A DNA stretch of 64,000 nucleotides from Viscum album (Eukaryota; Streptophyta; Magnoliopsida; Santalales; Viscaceae): NCBI GenBank assembly GCA_963277665.1, contig OY728130.1:1359834393-1359898392 (forward strand), read 5' to 3'. Position 1 is the stretch's first letter. Each line of letters begins with the position of its first letter. Positions 24,841-35,000 of the stretch are shown one piece after another. Under the pieces are notes generated by a model. It had not been told where the DNA came from, did not search any database, and saw only the letters and a list, made by a program, of their open reading frames with translations. The translations under genes and the position numbers were made by a program.

Positions 24841-25182
24841 GAGACCACTTCTACTCATTCCTCACACCCCTCAAGCCACTTGGATCATCCAAACCCTGCC
24901 CAAATACTCTCCCAACTTCCCTCACTACAACCTAGAGGCCTTAGTTTGATCAGAAAGCCAACCTAAGGAGCCCTTTTGATCAAATCAAAAGGAAGAACCC
25001 GAAGAAGAGGTAATGTTTTCACCACCCCTTTTCAAGTTCATTTCTTCTTCCACTTCTTCTTTCTTTGTTCTTACCATTCTAAAATAATTACTCCAGTATC
25101 TCACATATACTGTGATGTTATTATAAATATGGTAGAACCATATTCAGTATTCTATCCACCCTTTGAATAACATGTCACCATA

Positions 25183-25212
25183 CGTGCGTACGTACGGCTT
25201 ACCGTCTCCACG
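25183..25212 (+). repeat. GC-rich LTR motif, unit 1 (5' LTR)
   Basis: A 30-bp motif starting CGTGCGTACGTACGG and ending CCGTCTCCACG, matching unit 2 at 28 of 30 positions. It includes the self-complementary CGTACGTACG. It stands out sharply from AT-rich surroundings, lies within candidate intron 1, and recurs in the minus-strand related LTRs at 46-47 kb and 53 kb. Confidence 0.8.
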
Positions 25213-25371
25213 TCGTGGTATAATTGTTATTCAATATATTATTATTTGGATGGGTATAATAATGATGTGCAACTCATGTAAATAATAAATATAACATGAT
25301 AATGATTCTGTATATATGATATACTATCCAATTATATATTATTTTAATATCAAAATAATGATATTGTCGCT

Positions 25372-25401
25372 CGTGCGTACGTACGGACTACCGTCTCCAC
25401 G
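25372..25401 (+). repeat. GC-rich LTR motif, unit 2 (5' LTR)
   Basis: Second copy of the 30-bp motif, 189 bp after unit 1, followed by GAACGCGATAAG. The 3' LTR carries both units at 33598-33627 and 33787-33816. Confidence 0.8.
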
Positions 25402-25731
25402 AACGCGATAAGATTCATTCTCCATCGTATCCATTCAAGTATAATTATAATTTGATGATTTAAAAATGATGTTTAAGGACTTGATATCATTATGTATATG
25501 AATAATATAAAACCTATCCATTACAAACATGGCTTACGTAACAAAACATATAAAATAAAACAAGTAAGTTAACACCCGAAACAACGATAATACTAAGATA
25601 TTATTATCAAATCAATATTAAAAGATCATATATGATATCATATTAATATATATGATTCTTGTATAATTTAATAACAATTATTTCACCATTATACAGGAGG
25701 TTAACCTACCCCAACCAAGGAAAAGTACAAG

Positions 25732-26779
25732 GTAAGGGTTATTTCACAATCTCTTCATTATCCGAGGTTGTTTATACGTAATAATCTACTGGGATCTCGT
25801 TATCATCCACATCCATGTTTCTTCAAAATGTATTTCAAAACATTTTTAATATTTAAAAGAATATGGGTTAAAGTCATTTATACCCTTTTTTGACTTTTTG
25901 TAAGAGGTTTATAAGGGAATCTTTCCATCGTTTTCCAAACAAGGTGCTTTTTAACCTTTTCGACAGAATTAAGGTAAGAATGTTTTTTTAACATATACGG
26001 TAGGTGCGGTTATTTTCCGCCGTTATAAAATATTCAAAGCTTTCCTTACAAGCTTATAAGAATATTTTCAAAGAAAATGTTTTATTTTATATGGATCTTA
26101 AATGATTTCAAAATAAAAAGAGATATTTCTTTAAAAAGAATTTTGATTTCATCTATGTCAACATCCTTTGATGGATTTTAAGATTATTTGAAGTTGATTT
26201 ATTATGATACAAAACTTCTATATTGTATTGATGGTTTTGTGATATGTTTGGCTGTGGATGTGCTATTTTTATACCATTCATAGTTTATGGTGAAAGTATT
26301 TACATTTCGTATGCTAGTTTTAATACGAATGTTTATGTTATGTTTAAACCTTTTCATATGGGAATGCATTAGACTTAATATGTGACGGGTGGAGCCCGCT
26401 ATAGCTCCTCGATGCATCGGTAGGTCTCATGAGACAAACTAGTGTCTTGGCACAAGGCCTTGGCAAAATCTTATTTGTAGTCTTGGCACGAGGCCTTGAC
26501 TATGTGGTTATGATAGTCCGACATTATGCATTCCAACATTATGAAAGTGGTTTTTGATTTTTGCTTGTGATTATTCGATTAGTATAATATCCATGTGAAT
26601 AAGTAAATGGAATTATTTCATTTTACTTTTGTCATACTATGTTGAAGTTCAAGTTTAAAAGGCTTTTGTTTTAGTAATGCATTGCCTTAAATGTTTATGC
26701 TTATTTTGAATGTTCCGCTATATTGTTATCCTTACTGGGCATTTGAGCTCACCCCTTTTCTATGTTTTATTTTTCCCAG
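25732..26779 (+). promoter_or_regulatory. Candidate leader intron 2 in R-U5
   Basis: The donor ACAAGgtaagg has its GT at 25732-25733, close to consensus. The acceptor ttatttttcccagGATG, with a strong pyrimidine tract, ends at 26779. A further donor-like AAgtaagt follows 11 bp later (26791). An acceptor-like ccattgtttag ends at 27525, just 2 bases before the gag ATG. Splicing could thus remove most of the leader, including the PBS, from a subgenomic mRNA. Prediction only. Confidence 0.35.
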
Positions 26780-27028
26780 GATGTGAAGAAGTAAGTTATG
26801 AATGACCTGTAGGGATATTATGATGGGATAATAGTGTGGATTGTGGAAAAATTATGTTGTTGTATTAGTTTTTCATTTTATGATGTAATGTAAAACTTAT
26901 GAATATATCTAGTGTTTCCAAGGCTACTAAACCAATCGGTCTTTCGAGATTTGATATTTCTTGTGATCATGCCAATGTTATGTAATTAATGCACCTACTC
27001 TGGGTAACTGGGGTCGGGGCGTTACAGT

Positions 27029-27040
27029 TGGTATCAGAGG
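27029..27040 (+). other. Primer binding site (iMet-tRNA type)
   Basis: TGGTATCAGAGG starts two bases after the LTR end and matches 11 of 12 bases of the usual TGGTATCAGAGC, the complement of the initiator Met tRNA 3' end. It primes minus-strand DNA synthesis. The last base is changed. Confidence 0.93.
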
Positions 27041-27527
27041 AAGTTTAGTACAAACCTTGGAAGCTAGATTTAGTTAAACTCTGATTAGAGCACGTAGACC
27101 TAAGATGAACTTTGAGGATTAGTATAGAAGAACTTACTAGAATTTTGGTATTGTAGAGATTTTGTGAGTTTTCCGAGAAATACATCCCTGTCTGGATACG
27201 AACAGGTAGAGGCGGCTCTGGCACAGATGTACCTAGGGGTAAAACCCGAAAACACTGCTTTGAGCTAGACTTGAACGGGAACTGGTGCACGACAACGGGC
27301 CTTGCTGCACTCTTGGTTATGACACTCCCGGGGGATATGATTAGGATAACTCTGATTTTATTTACAAATCATTTTGAAGGGATTATGAGTATATACTTCC
27401 TCAAAGAAAACATTTTTATGATTATGGATTATATCCATAAATAGTTCAATTTATGTTAAGTGTTTTATAAGTATGGGATTATGTATTTTGATTCATAAAC
27501 TGATCTAGTTTATTCCATTGTTTAGAA
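27041..27527 (+). other. Untranslated leader between PBS and gag
   Basis: About 490 bp without coding potential on the plus strand. A minus ORF here (27045-27290) is incidental. An acceptor-like site ends at 27525. Confidence 0.7.
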
Positions 27528-28928
27528 ATGGCACCTAGTGGAAGAAAAGTAAACTGTATCAATGCACGCACTCCATGTAGGGATTGCCCTCCTGCTCAAG
27601 ATAATTATAGTGGGGCTGGTGATGCAACTGGTGCCGATCAGCTAATCACCATACTGGGACAACTTACTCAGGTTATGAATAATAACCTTACCCGTATGGA
27701 GCACCCTGATCCGCAGTGTGGAGGATCAATGTTAGATCGATTCATGAGGCAACAACCACCAACGTTCAATGGGAATACAAATCCCTTAGTAGCTGAGCAG
27801 TGGATAAATTCCCTACAGAAAATATTTCAGGCTTTGGGGAGTAATGAAAGGGAAAAGGTTATCATGGCAGTTTACCGCCTCACTGGAGATGCTGATCAAT
27901 GGTGGTCATTGATTCAAAACATTAAGGAAGATGATGAAGTATCAAATATGGAATGGAGGGATTTCAAAGATCTGTTTTTAGAAAAATACTTTCCTCGCGA
28001 CCATCGAGCAGATATGGAAAGGCAATTTCTGAGACTGAGACAAAAGGAGGATGAGAATGTCACAAAGTATGAGGCTAAATTTACAAGGTTAGCGAGGTAT
28101 GCTGTAGATTATATTCGCAACCCAAGAAGTAAGATTGATCGTTTCTTTGATGGGTTAAAACCATTTCTCCGTCGAGCATTAGTCTCACAATCCTTTTCAT
28201 CGTACGAAGACATTGTCTCATGTGCTATCAAGACCGAAAAGGAATTCTCTAAGTCTTATGACTTTAAAGAAAAGCAAGAGAAGAAGAGACCTGCTGATCA
28301 ATCTGGGAATGGAAATAAGGGGAAGAAGGGAAAGGTTGAATATCCATCTTGTGGTAAATGCGGGAAGAAACACCCCGGTGCATGCTTGAAGGGAATGGGA
28401 GTCTATTACAAGTGTGGTGAAAAAGGACACCAAGCTCGTGATTGCAAAGGGAAGAAGGAAGCCACCAACGTTCAGTGCTACAATTGCAGGGAGATGGGAC
28501 ATTATGCGAATGAATTTCCTAAGCGTCAGGAGAACTTACCTCAGAAAAGGCCAAGGGATCAAGGCCAGGCTTATGCTATCACTACTGCTGAGGTAGAAGC
28601 TCCGAAATACGTGGTGGCAGGTAATTTAATGGTTTCCTCAAGTTTAGCAAATGCATTATTTGACTCTGGATCGTCGCATTGTTTCATATCTTCCCAGTTT
28701 GCTAAGAAAATTAGATATTTCCAATTTTATTTAATAAGGGAGTTGTCAGTTAAAACTCTTAAGGGAAGTATCATTGCAACAAAGTTTTGTGAATCAGTCC
28801 CCATTAGAGCACATACATTTTCTTTATCTGCTGATCTCATCATCATACCTATGATTGAGTTTGATATAATCCTTGGTATGTACTGGCTTTCGGACTATGA
28901 TGCGAAGATTTATTGTAAAAAGAAATAG
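27528..28928 (+). CDS. gag: Gag-protease of the Del element (ends at an in-frame TAG)
   Basis: 466 codons. Residues about 75-205 form the retrotransposon capsid domain (RQQPPTFNG, then LTGDADQWW, then FLEKYFP-type blocks). Next come a Lys-rich stretch and three zinc-binding blocks: C275-C278-H282-C286, then two knuckles at 293-306 and 317-330. Both canonical knuckles have lost one Cys: Y293 (TAT, from TGT) and F330 (TTT, from TGT), so RNA binding is probably impaired. The retropepsin active site is D379-S380-G381 in ALFDSGSSHCFIS. The start is the first ATG after the leader (AGAAATGGC), in the capsid frame. The TAG at 28926-28928 is followed in the same frame by the rest of pol, so this is the front part of a broken gag-pol rather than a separate gene. 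Confidence 0.9.
   Translation: MAPSGRKVNCINARTPCRDCPPAQDNYSGAGDATGADQLITILGQLTQVMNNNLTRMEHPDPQCGGSMLDRFMRQQPPTFNGNTNPLVAEQWINSLQKIFQALGSNEREKVIMAVYRLTGDADQWWSLIQNIKEDDEVSNMEWRDFKDLFLEKYFPRDHRADMERQFLRLRQKEDENVTKYEAKFTRLARYAVDYIRNPRSKIDRFFDGLKPFLRRALVSQSFSSYEDIVSCAIKTEKEFSKSYDFKEKQEKKRPADQSGNGNKGKKGKVEYPSCGKCGKKHPGACLKGMGVYYKCGEKGHQARDCKGKKEATNVQCYNCREMGHYANEFPKRQENLPQKRPRDQGQAYAITTAEVEAPKYVVAGNLMVSSSLANALFDSGSSHCFISSQFAKKIRYFQFYLIRELSVKTLKGSIIATKFCESVPIRAHTFSLSADLIIIPMIEFDIILGMYWLSDYDAKIYCKKK
28926..28928 (+). other. In-frame TAG separating gag-protease from RT
   Basis: The frame is open from 27528 to this TAG and again from 28929 to 31481. A single stop, with no frameshift, divides the two. 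It lies just after the protease, where chromoviruses usually read through in one long ORF. It could be a nonsense mutation (CAG to TAG is the simplest) or, less likely, a read-through stop. Confidence 0.85.
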
Positions 28929-29105
28929 GTTACGATTCTTGATGATAATGATAAGGAACACCTTATCTTTAGAGCAGAATCGTCACCACCTAATTCTTAT
29001 TTAGATCCACCCTCAATAGCTCAACTAAATTCAATTATTGGGGAGGAAGAGAATGAAATAACTGTCGGTGAGGAAAGGAATGTTCAAATAGAGGATGTAC
29101 CTGTT

Positions 29106-31484
29106 GTGAAAGAATTTGTAGATGTATTTCCGGAAGATTTACCTGGACATCCTCCAGAACGAGAAGTTGAGTTTTCCATTGATTTAATTCCTGGATCAAG
29201 GCCTATATCGAAGACCCCTTATAGAATGGCCACTGTAGAATTAGTCGAACTAAAGAAACAACTAGAGGAATTGAGTAATAAGGGATTTATTCGCCCTAGT
29301 GTTTCTCCATGGGGAGCCCCTGTTCTTTTTGTTAAAAAGAAAGATGGATCTATGAGGTTATGTATCGACTACAGGGAGATCAATGCTATAACGATAAAGA
29401 ACAAGTATCCCCTACCTCGTATTGATGATTTATTTGACCAACTGCATGGAGATCAATACTTTTCAAAGATTGACCTTCGATCTGGATACCATCAGTTGTG
29501 TGTGAAGAAGGAAGACATTCCGAAGACAGCATTTCGAACCAGGTACGAGAATTACGAGTTTACCGTAATGCCGTTTGGATTGACTAATGCACCCTCTGTA
29601 TTCATGGATCTGATGAATAGAGTTTTCAAGGAGTATCTCGATGAATTTGTGGTGGTATTTATTAATGATATCTTGGTATACTCCAAAACCTACAAAGATC
29701 ATGAAAATCACTTGCGCATTATCTTGAAGACTCTGAGGAGGCATGAATTATATGGGAAGTTTAGCAAGTGTGAATTCTGGCTTCATGAGATTTCTTTTCT
29801 TGGCCATATTGTCTCTAAAGATGGAATCTCTGTTGATCCTTCTAAGACCAAGGCAATCCAAGAATGGCCAGCACCTACGAGTATAACCGAGGTACGCAGT
29901 TTTATTGGTTTGGCAGGTTATTATCGACGTTTCGTCCAGAATTTTGCCCGATTGGCTAACCCATTAACGAAGCTCACACGTAAAGGGGTTAAATTTGTTT
30001 GGACAAAGGAGTGTGAAGAATGTTTCGAAGAACTGAAGAGAAGATTAGTCAATGCTCCTATATTGACTCTACCATCAGGGAATTATGGGTTCGTTATTTA
30101 TAGTGATGCATCAAAGAAAGGACTTGGTTGTGTCCTTATGCAGAATGATAGAGTTATTGCCTATGCATCACGACAGTTGAAAATTCATGAACAAATCTAT
30201 CCTACTCATGATCTTGAGTTAGCAGCTGTGATCTTTGCTTTGATGATATGGAGGCAATACCTCTATGGTGAAAAATGTGAGATTTATACTGATCACAAGA
30301 GTTTAAAGTATATTTTCTCACAAAAAGAACTCAACATGAGGCAAAGGAGATGGCTTAAATTACTCAAGGATTATGATTGTACGATACACTACCACCCGGG
30401 GAAGGCAAACAAGGTGGCAGATGCTTTGAGTAGAAAATACCATGGAGTTTTGAACAATATGAGAATTGAAAGGGATCCAATTTTCATGGATCTAGTGAAG
30501 ATGGACATGGGAATAACCAGGGAAGGTGAAACATCAATGATTTTTCAAATGGTTGCCAAACCATATTTACTAGAAAGGATTAAGAGTTCTCAGACCGATG
30601 ATAAAGAATTTCAGAAGAAGATTAAAGCTGTGAATGATGGGAGATTGAGAGACTTTGTGTATGAAGATGGAATTTTGAAATTCGGGAAGAGACTTTGTGT
30701 TCCCGATTTACCTGATCTGAAAAGGGAATTGCTGGATGATTCTCATAGTTCCAATTTCTCTATACACCCTGGGAGCACCAAAATGTATAGAGATTTGAAT
30801 GAACATTTTTGGTGGGACAACATGAAGAGGGAGATTGCTGATTTTGTGTCAAGATGTATGGTTTGTCAAGAAGTGAAAGCTGGAAGGCAACAGCTTGGAG
30901 GAGTCATGCAACCTCTTCCCATACCGGAGTGGAAATGGGACAATATTACGATGGACTCTGTCATGGGGCTACCAAAGACTCCTAGAAGGAACGATGCAAT
31001 ATGGGTTATTGTTGATCGTCTTACCAAGTCAGCACATTTTCTTGCTATAAGAGAAGATCTACCCCTGGAACGTCTAGCAAGACTATACATTAATGAAGTT
31101 GTGAGACTTCATGGAGTACCCCTATCGATTGTTTCTGATCGTGATCCCCGTTTTACTTCAAGATTTTGGAAAAGTCTTCAGAAATATCTGGATACTGAAC
31201 TTCATTTGAGCACTGCTTACCACCCTCAGACGGATGGACAATCAGAACGGACTATTCAAACCCTAGAAGACATGTTGAGATCTTGCTCAGTTGACTTTCA
31301 GGGTATGTGGGATCAATATTTACCACTGGTAGAATTTTCCTATAACAATAGCTTCCATTCGAGTATTCATATGGCACCATATGAAGCGTTATACGGAAAG
31401 AGATGTCGTACACCAACCTGTTGGGATGACGTTGGTGAAAGAAAACTTGTAGGCCCAGAACTGGTGAAGGAAACGGTGGAATAG
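29106..31484 (+). CDS. pol: Pol: reverse transcriptase, RNase H, integrase (broken at both ends)
   Basis: The 792 codons counted from 29106 begin at a GTG, not an ATG; the frame is open from 28929 and in phase with gag. RT covers residues 1-285: [16 protein letters not shown], catalytic D123 in [10 protein letters not shown], and FIND at 185-188. The family has FIDD there, so N187 (AAT, from GAT) replaces a metal-binding Asp and the RT is probably dead. RNase H (about 325-445) keeps D334, E371, D396 and D439. Integrase has the H547-H554-C584-C587 zinc site and the catalytic D617, D678, E714. It ends at TAG 31482-31484, and the same frame resumes after it. Integrase would insert the cDNA; the chromodomain that steers it lies in the next piece. 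Confidence 0.9.
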   Translation: MKEFVDVFPEDLPGHPPEREVEFSIDLIPGSRPISKTPYRMATVELVELKKQLEELSNKGFIRPSVSPWGAPVLFVKKKDGSMRLCIDYREINAITIKNKYPLPRIDDLFDQLHGDQYFSKIDLRSGYHQLCVKKEDIPKTAFRTRYENYEFTVMPFGLTNAPSVFMDLMNRVFKEYLDEFVVVFINDILVYSKTYKDHENHLRIILKTLRRHELYGKFSKCEFWLHEISFLGHIVSKDGISVDPSKTKAIQEWPAPTSITEVRSFIGLAGYYRRFVQNFARLANPLTKLTRKGVKFVWTKECEECFEELKRRLVNAPILTLPSGNYGFVIYSDASKKGLGCVLMQNDRVIAYASRQLKIHEQIYPTHDLELAAVIFALMIWRQYLYGEKCEIYTDHKSLKYIFSQKELNMRQRRWLKLLKDYDCTIHYHPGKANKVADALSRKYHGVLNNMRIERDPIFMDLVKMDMGITREGETSMIFQMVAKPYLLERIKSSQTDDKEFQKKIKAVNDGRLRDFVYEDGILKFGKRLCVPDLPDLKRELLDDSHSSNFSIHPGSTKMYRDLNEHFWWDNMKREIADFVSRCMVCQEVKAGRQQLGGVMQPLPIPEWKWDNITMDSVMGLPKTPRRNDAIWVIVDRLTKSAHFLAIREDLPLERLARLYINEVVRLHGVPLSIVSDRDPRFTSRFWKSLQKYLDTELHLSTAYHPQTDGQSERTIQTLEDMLRSCSVDFQGMWDQYLPLVEFSYNNSFHSSIHMAPYEALYGKRCRTPTCWDDVGERKLVGPELVKETVE

Positions 31485-31529
31485 GTGAAGGTAATCCAAA
31501 ATCACATCAAAGCAGCTCAAAGTAGGTAG
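31482..31529 (+). other. Two in-frame TAG codons near the integrase C-terminus
   Basis: TAG at 31482-31484 and TAG at 31527-31529 are both in the gag-pol frame, 15 codons apart. At both sites related chromoviruses usually have Gln (the QVK and QKSYAD-type blocks), so CAG to TAG is the likely change. No indel is involved. Confidence 0.85.
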
Positions 31530-31559
31530 AAGAGCTATGCCGATAATCGAAGGAAGGAT

Positions 31560-31994
31560 TTGGAATTGCAGGTCGGTGATCATGTTTTCCTAAAGGTATC
31601 TCCATGGAAGGGAGTCATACGTTTTGGTAAGAAAGGTAAATTGAGTCCCAGGTACATCGGATCTTTCGGAATTCTAGAACGAATTGGGGTTGTAGCTTAC
31701 CGATTGGCAATGCCGCCAAGTCTCTCCAAAGTTCACGATGTGTTCCACGTATCTCTGTTGAGAAAATACATGCCTGACCCAACGCATGTACTCACCTATG
31801 AGGAATTAGAACTGGAACCCGATCTGTCTTATTGTGAAGAGCCTGTCAGGATTCTTGATACAAGAGAACAAGTACTGAGAAACCGGACGACGCGTCTGGT
31901 AAAAGTTTTGTGGAGAAACCATAAGATGGAAGAGGCAACGTGGGAACCCGATGAACTTATGATGAAGAACCACCCGAGTCATTTTATGCAGTAA
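31560..31994 (+). CDS. Integrase tail and chromodomain (3' part of the broken pol)
   Basis: This is the 3' end of the same reading frame, not an independent gene: 31560 is a TTG in mid-frame. It encodes the integrase C-terminal block LQVGDHVFLKVSP, then KLSPRYIGSFGILERIG (the GPF motif reads GSF) and VFHVSLLRKYMPDP. It ends in a chromodomain over about residues 93-144 (EEPVRILDTREQ, LVKVLWRNH, EEATWEPD). Chromodomains of this type bind marked histones and direct insertion into heterochromatin. The end is TAA at 31992-31994. Separated from the rest by two TAG codons, it would not be made without read-through. Confidence 0.88.
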   Translation: MELQVGDHVFLKVSPWKGVIRFGKKGKLSPRYIGSFGILERIGVVAYRLAMPPSLSKVHDVFHVSLLRKYMPDPTHVLTYEELELEPDLSYCEEPVRILDTREQVLRNRTTRLVKVLWRNHKMEEATWEPDELMMKNHPSHFMQ

Positions 31995-32024
31995 TACCCT
32001 AGAAATTGCGAGGACACAATTATT

Positions 32025-32039
32025 TGAAGGAGGGGTGAA
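32025..32039 (+). other. Polypurine tract
   Basis: GAAGGAGGGGTGAA lies immediately before the 3' LTR start TGTAAC at 32040. It primes plus-strand DNA synthesis. It is interrupted by one T, as is common. Confidence 0.88.
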
Positions 32040-35000
32040 TGTAACACCCCAAGCTTCCACGGTACGTTTCCCTTCGAATAATGCGATAGCGTGTGTTGTA
32101 CACAACCTCGAGTTCTAACACACATCACAACTAATTAAACTAACCGTTGTGAATAGTAATACCTACTTTTTGAAATCATATATATTTTATATTTCAAAAT
32201 GGACTTCATTTTTGGATTTGTAATATTGAAATTAGCCTAGGGTGAAATTTTGGTACTTTTCGGATAACTTTTATATTTTGATGAATAGTGAAAATTACTA
32301 AATTTTAATTAAAATCAACTTTTTTAATCAAAATAATTAATATTGATAAATTATGAATTTGAGTGGTTTTAAAGTATATTTAGAATATATTTTTACCATT
32401 TAATTTAATGTTTGTCATTGGACATAATTTCACAATTAAACCAGACATAAACAAGTGTCAATCTTTTGATAGTTATTATCTCTTAAAAACACGCTTTTTA
32501 TTTTAACAACGGGAATTAATTTTAAATTAATTTCTTCCACTTCTGTGTTTTGAATTTGGAAAAATGGATTCCATATTTGGAATCAGGATGTCCAAATTGT
32601 GTAAATAGGTAACTTTTATTTTTAGACATTTTGAATAATTACTGTGGTAAATATTTTATTTACCATGGTTAAGGGTAAATCCGGTAAATAAGGGTTAAAA
32701 AATAATATTATAATAATACAAAATTACCCTAAAACGTGTCCTAACCTTATTGGAGGACACATACCCGACCATGGGCATCCTGGGGTCGATTTGGGGACCC
32801 CTTGGAGCCACTTGAGTGTGGTAGGGACACATTATATTAATAAAGTTAAAATAAAAATAAAAATGGCATAAGCTTACATCTTTTAGAAGAACACTTTTTA
32901 CATAGGGTTATACATGATGGATTTTCAATTATAAATATTCATTAGAAAGAGAAAAAGATTTCCTACATAATTATATTTTATTTATAATTTTTAGACATCA
33001 AATAATTTAAATTATTAATGACACAATAATGATGCAATGTTTACCTCATTAATAAATCATTTAAATAAATAAGATTATAATGATTAAAATATTATCTAAA
33101 ACCTATCCAATTCTTATTGGTTGATGTTATTTAGAAAATGAGTCATCTTATCTTCGACCTCAATGATTTTTGGACCATTATAAACCGAATATAATTATAT
33201 TATAAAGTAATACTTTCACTCTTTCCTAAAGAGCCCCTCCTCTCCCTTATAAAAGGAAACCACTTCTACTCATTCCTCACACCTCTCAAACCACTTGGCT
33301 CGTCCAAACCCTGCCCAAATACTCTCCCAACTTCCCTCACTACAACCTAGAGGCCTTAGTTTGATCATAAAGCCAACCTAAGGAGCCCTTTGGATCAAAT
33401 CAAAAGGAAGAACCCGAAGAAGAGGTAATGTTTTCACCACCCCTTTTCAAGTTCATTTCTTCTTCCACTTCTTCTTTATTTGTTATTACCATTCTAAAAT
33501 AATAACTCCAGTATCTCACATATACTGTGATGTTATTATAAATATGGTAGAACCATATTCATTATTCTATACACCCTTTGAATAACATGTCACCATACGT
33601 GCGTACGTACGGCTTACCGTCTCCACGTCGTGGTGTAATTGTTATTCAATATATTATTATTTGGATGGGTATAATAATGATGTGCAACTCATGTAAATAA
33701 TAAATATAACATGATAATGATTCTGTATATATGATATACTATCCAATTATATATTATTTTAATATCAAAATAATGATATTGTCGCTCGTGCGTACGTACG
33801 GACTACCGTCTCCACGAACGCGATAAGATTCATTCTCCATCGTATCCATTCAAGTATAATTATAATTTGATGATTTAAAAATGATGTTTAAGGACTTGAT
33901 ATCATTATGGATATGAATAATATACAACCTATCCATTACAAACATGGCTTACGTAACAAAACATATAAAATAAAACAAGTAAGTTAACACCCGAAACAAC
34001 GATAATACTAAGATATTATTATCAAATCAATATTAAAAGATCATATATGATATCATATTAATATATATGATTCTTGTATAATTTAATAACAATTATTTCA
34101 CCATTATACAGGAGGTTAACCTACCCCAACCAAGGAAAAGTACAAGGTAAGGGTTATTTCACAATCTCTTCATTATCCGAGGTTGTTTATACGTAATAAT
34201 CTACTGGGATCTCGTTATCATCCACATCCATGTTTCTTCAAAATGTATTTCAAAACATTTTTAATATTTAAAAGAATATGGGTTAAAGTCATTTATACCC
34301 TTGTTTGACTTTTTGTAAGAGGTTTATAAGGGAATCTTTCCATCATTTTCCAAACAAGGTTCTTTTTAACCTTTTCGACAGAATTAAGGTAAGAATGTTT
34401 TTTTTAACTTATACGGTAGGTGCAGTTATTTTCCGCCGTTATAAAATATTCAAAGCTTTCCTTACAAGCTTATAAGAATATTTTCAAGGAAAATGTTTTA
34501 TTTTATATGGATCTTAAATGATTTCAAAATAAAAGGAGATATTTCTTTAAAAAGAATTTTGATTTCATCTATGTCAACATCCTTTGATGGATTTTAAGAT
34601 TATTTGAAGTTGATTTATTATGATACAAAACTTCAATATTGTATTGAAGGTTTTGTGATATGTTTGACTATAGATGTGCTATTTTTATACCATTCATAGT
34701 TTATGGTGAAAGTATTGACATTTCATATGCTAGTTTTAATACGAATGTTTATGTTATGTTTAAACCTTTCCATATGGGAATGCATTGGACTTAATATGTG
34801 ACGGGTGGAGCCCGCTATAGCTCCTCGATGCATCGGTAGGTCTCATGAGACAAACTAGTGTCTTGGAACAAGGCCTTGGCAAAATCTTATTTGTAGTCTT
34901 GGCACAAGGCCTTGACTATGTGGTTATGATAGTCTGGCATTATGCATTCCAACATTATGAAAGTGGTTTTTGATTTTTGCATGTGATTATTAGATTAGTA

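Larger units (their letters stand above)
25009..25697 (+). promoter_or_regulatory. Candidate leader intron 1 in R-U5
   Basis: The donor AAGAGgtaatg (GT at 25010-25011) follows a purine-rich exon-like GAAGAACCCGAAGAAGAG. The acceptor ttatacagGAG ends at 25696. The 687 bp between are AT-rich, as plant introns are. A 35-bp exon-like piece follows to 25731, where a second donor begins. The same sites occur in the 3' LTR. Predicted from sequence only. Confidence 0.4.
23627..27026 (+). repeat. 5' LTR of the Del element (3,400 bp)
   Basis: It begins TGTAACACC and ends GGGCGTTACA, with short inverted TGTAAC/GTTACA termini. U3 holds a TATA box at 24833-24840, so U3 is about 1.2 kb and R-U5 about 2.1 kb, an unusually long leader. 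The 3' copy at 32040-35441 is about 97.4% identical. R-U5 contains candidate splice sites and a pair of GC-rich motifs. The short ORFs inside (24976-25170 plus, 26202-26417 minus) are not genes. Confidence 0.96.

Noticed and set aside
24976..25170. 64-codon plus-strand ORF in the 5' LTR
   Set aside because: Crosses a strong candidate splice donor, and the 3' LTR copy differs at several positions; no homology recognised.
28218..28596. ORFs overlapping gag on the other strand or in another frame (28218-28502 minus, 28414-28596 plus)
   Set aside because: Shadows of the capsid and zinc-knuckle region, which has clear family motifs in its own frame.
31806..32105. 99-codon minus-strand ORF crossing into the 3' LTR
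   Set aside because: Antisense to the chromodomain and LTR start; no motif.
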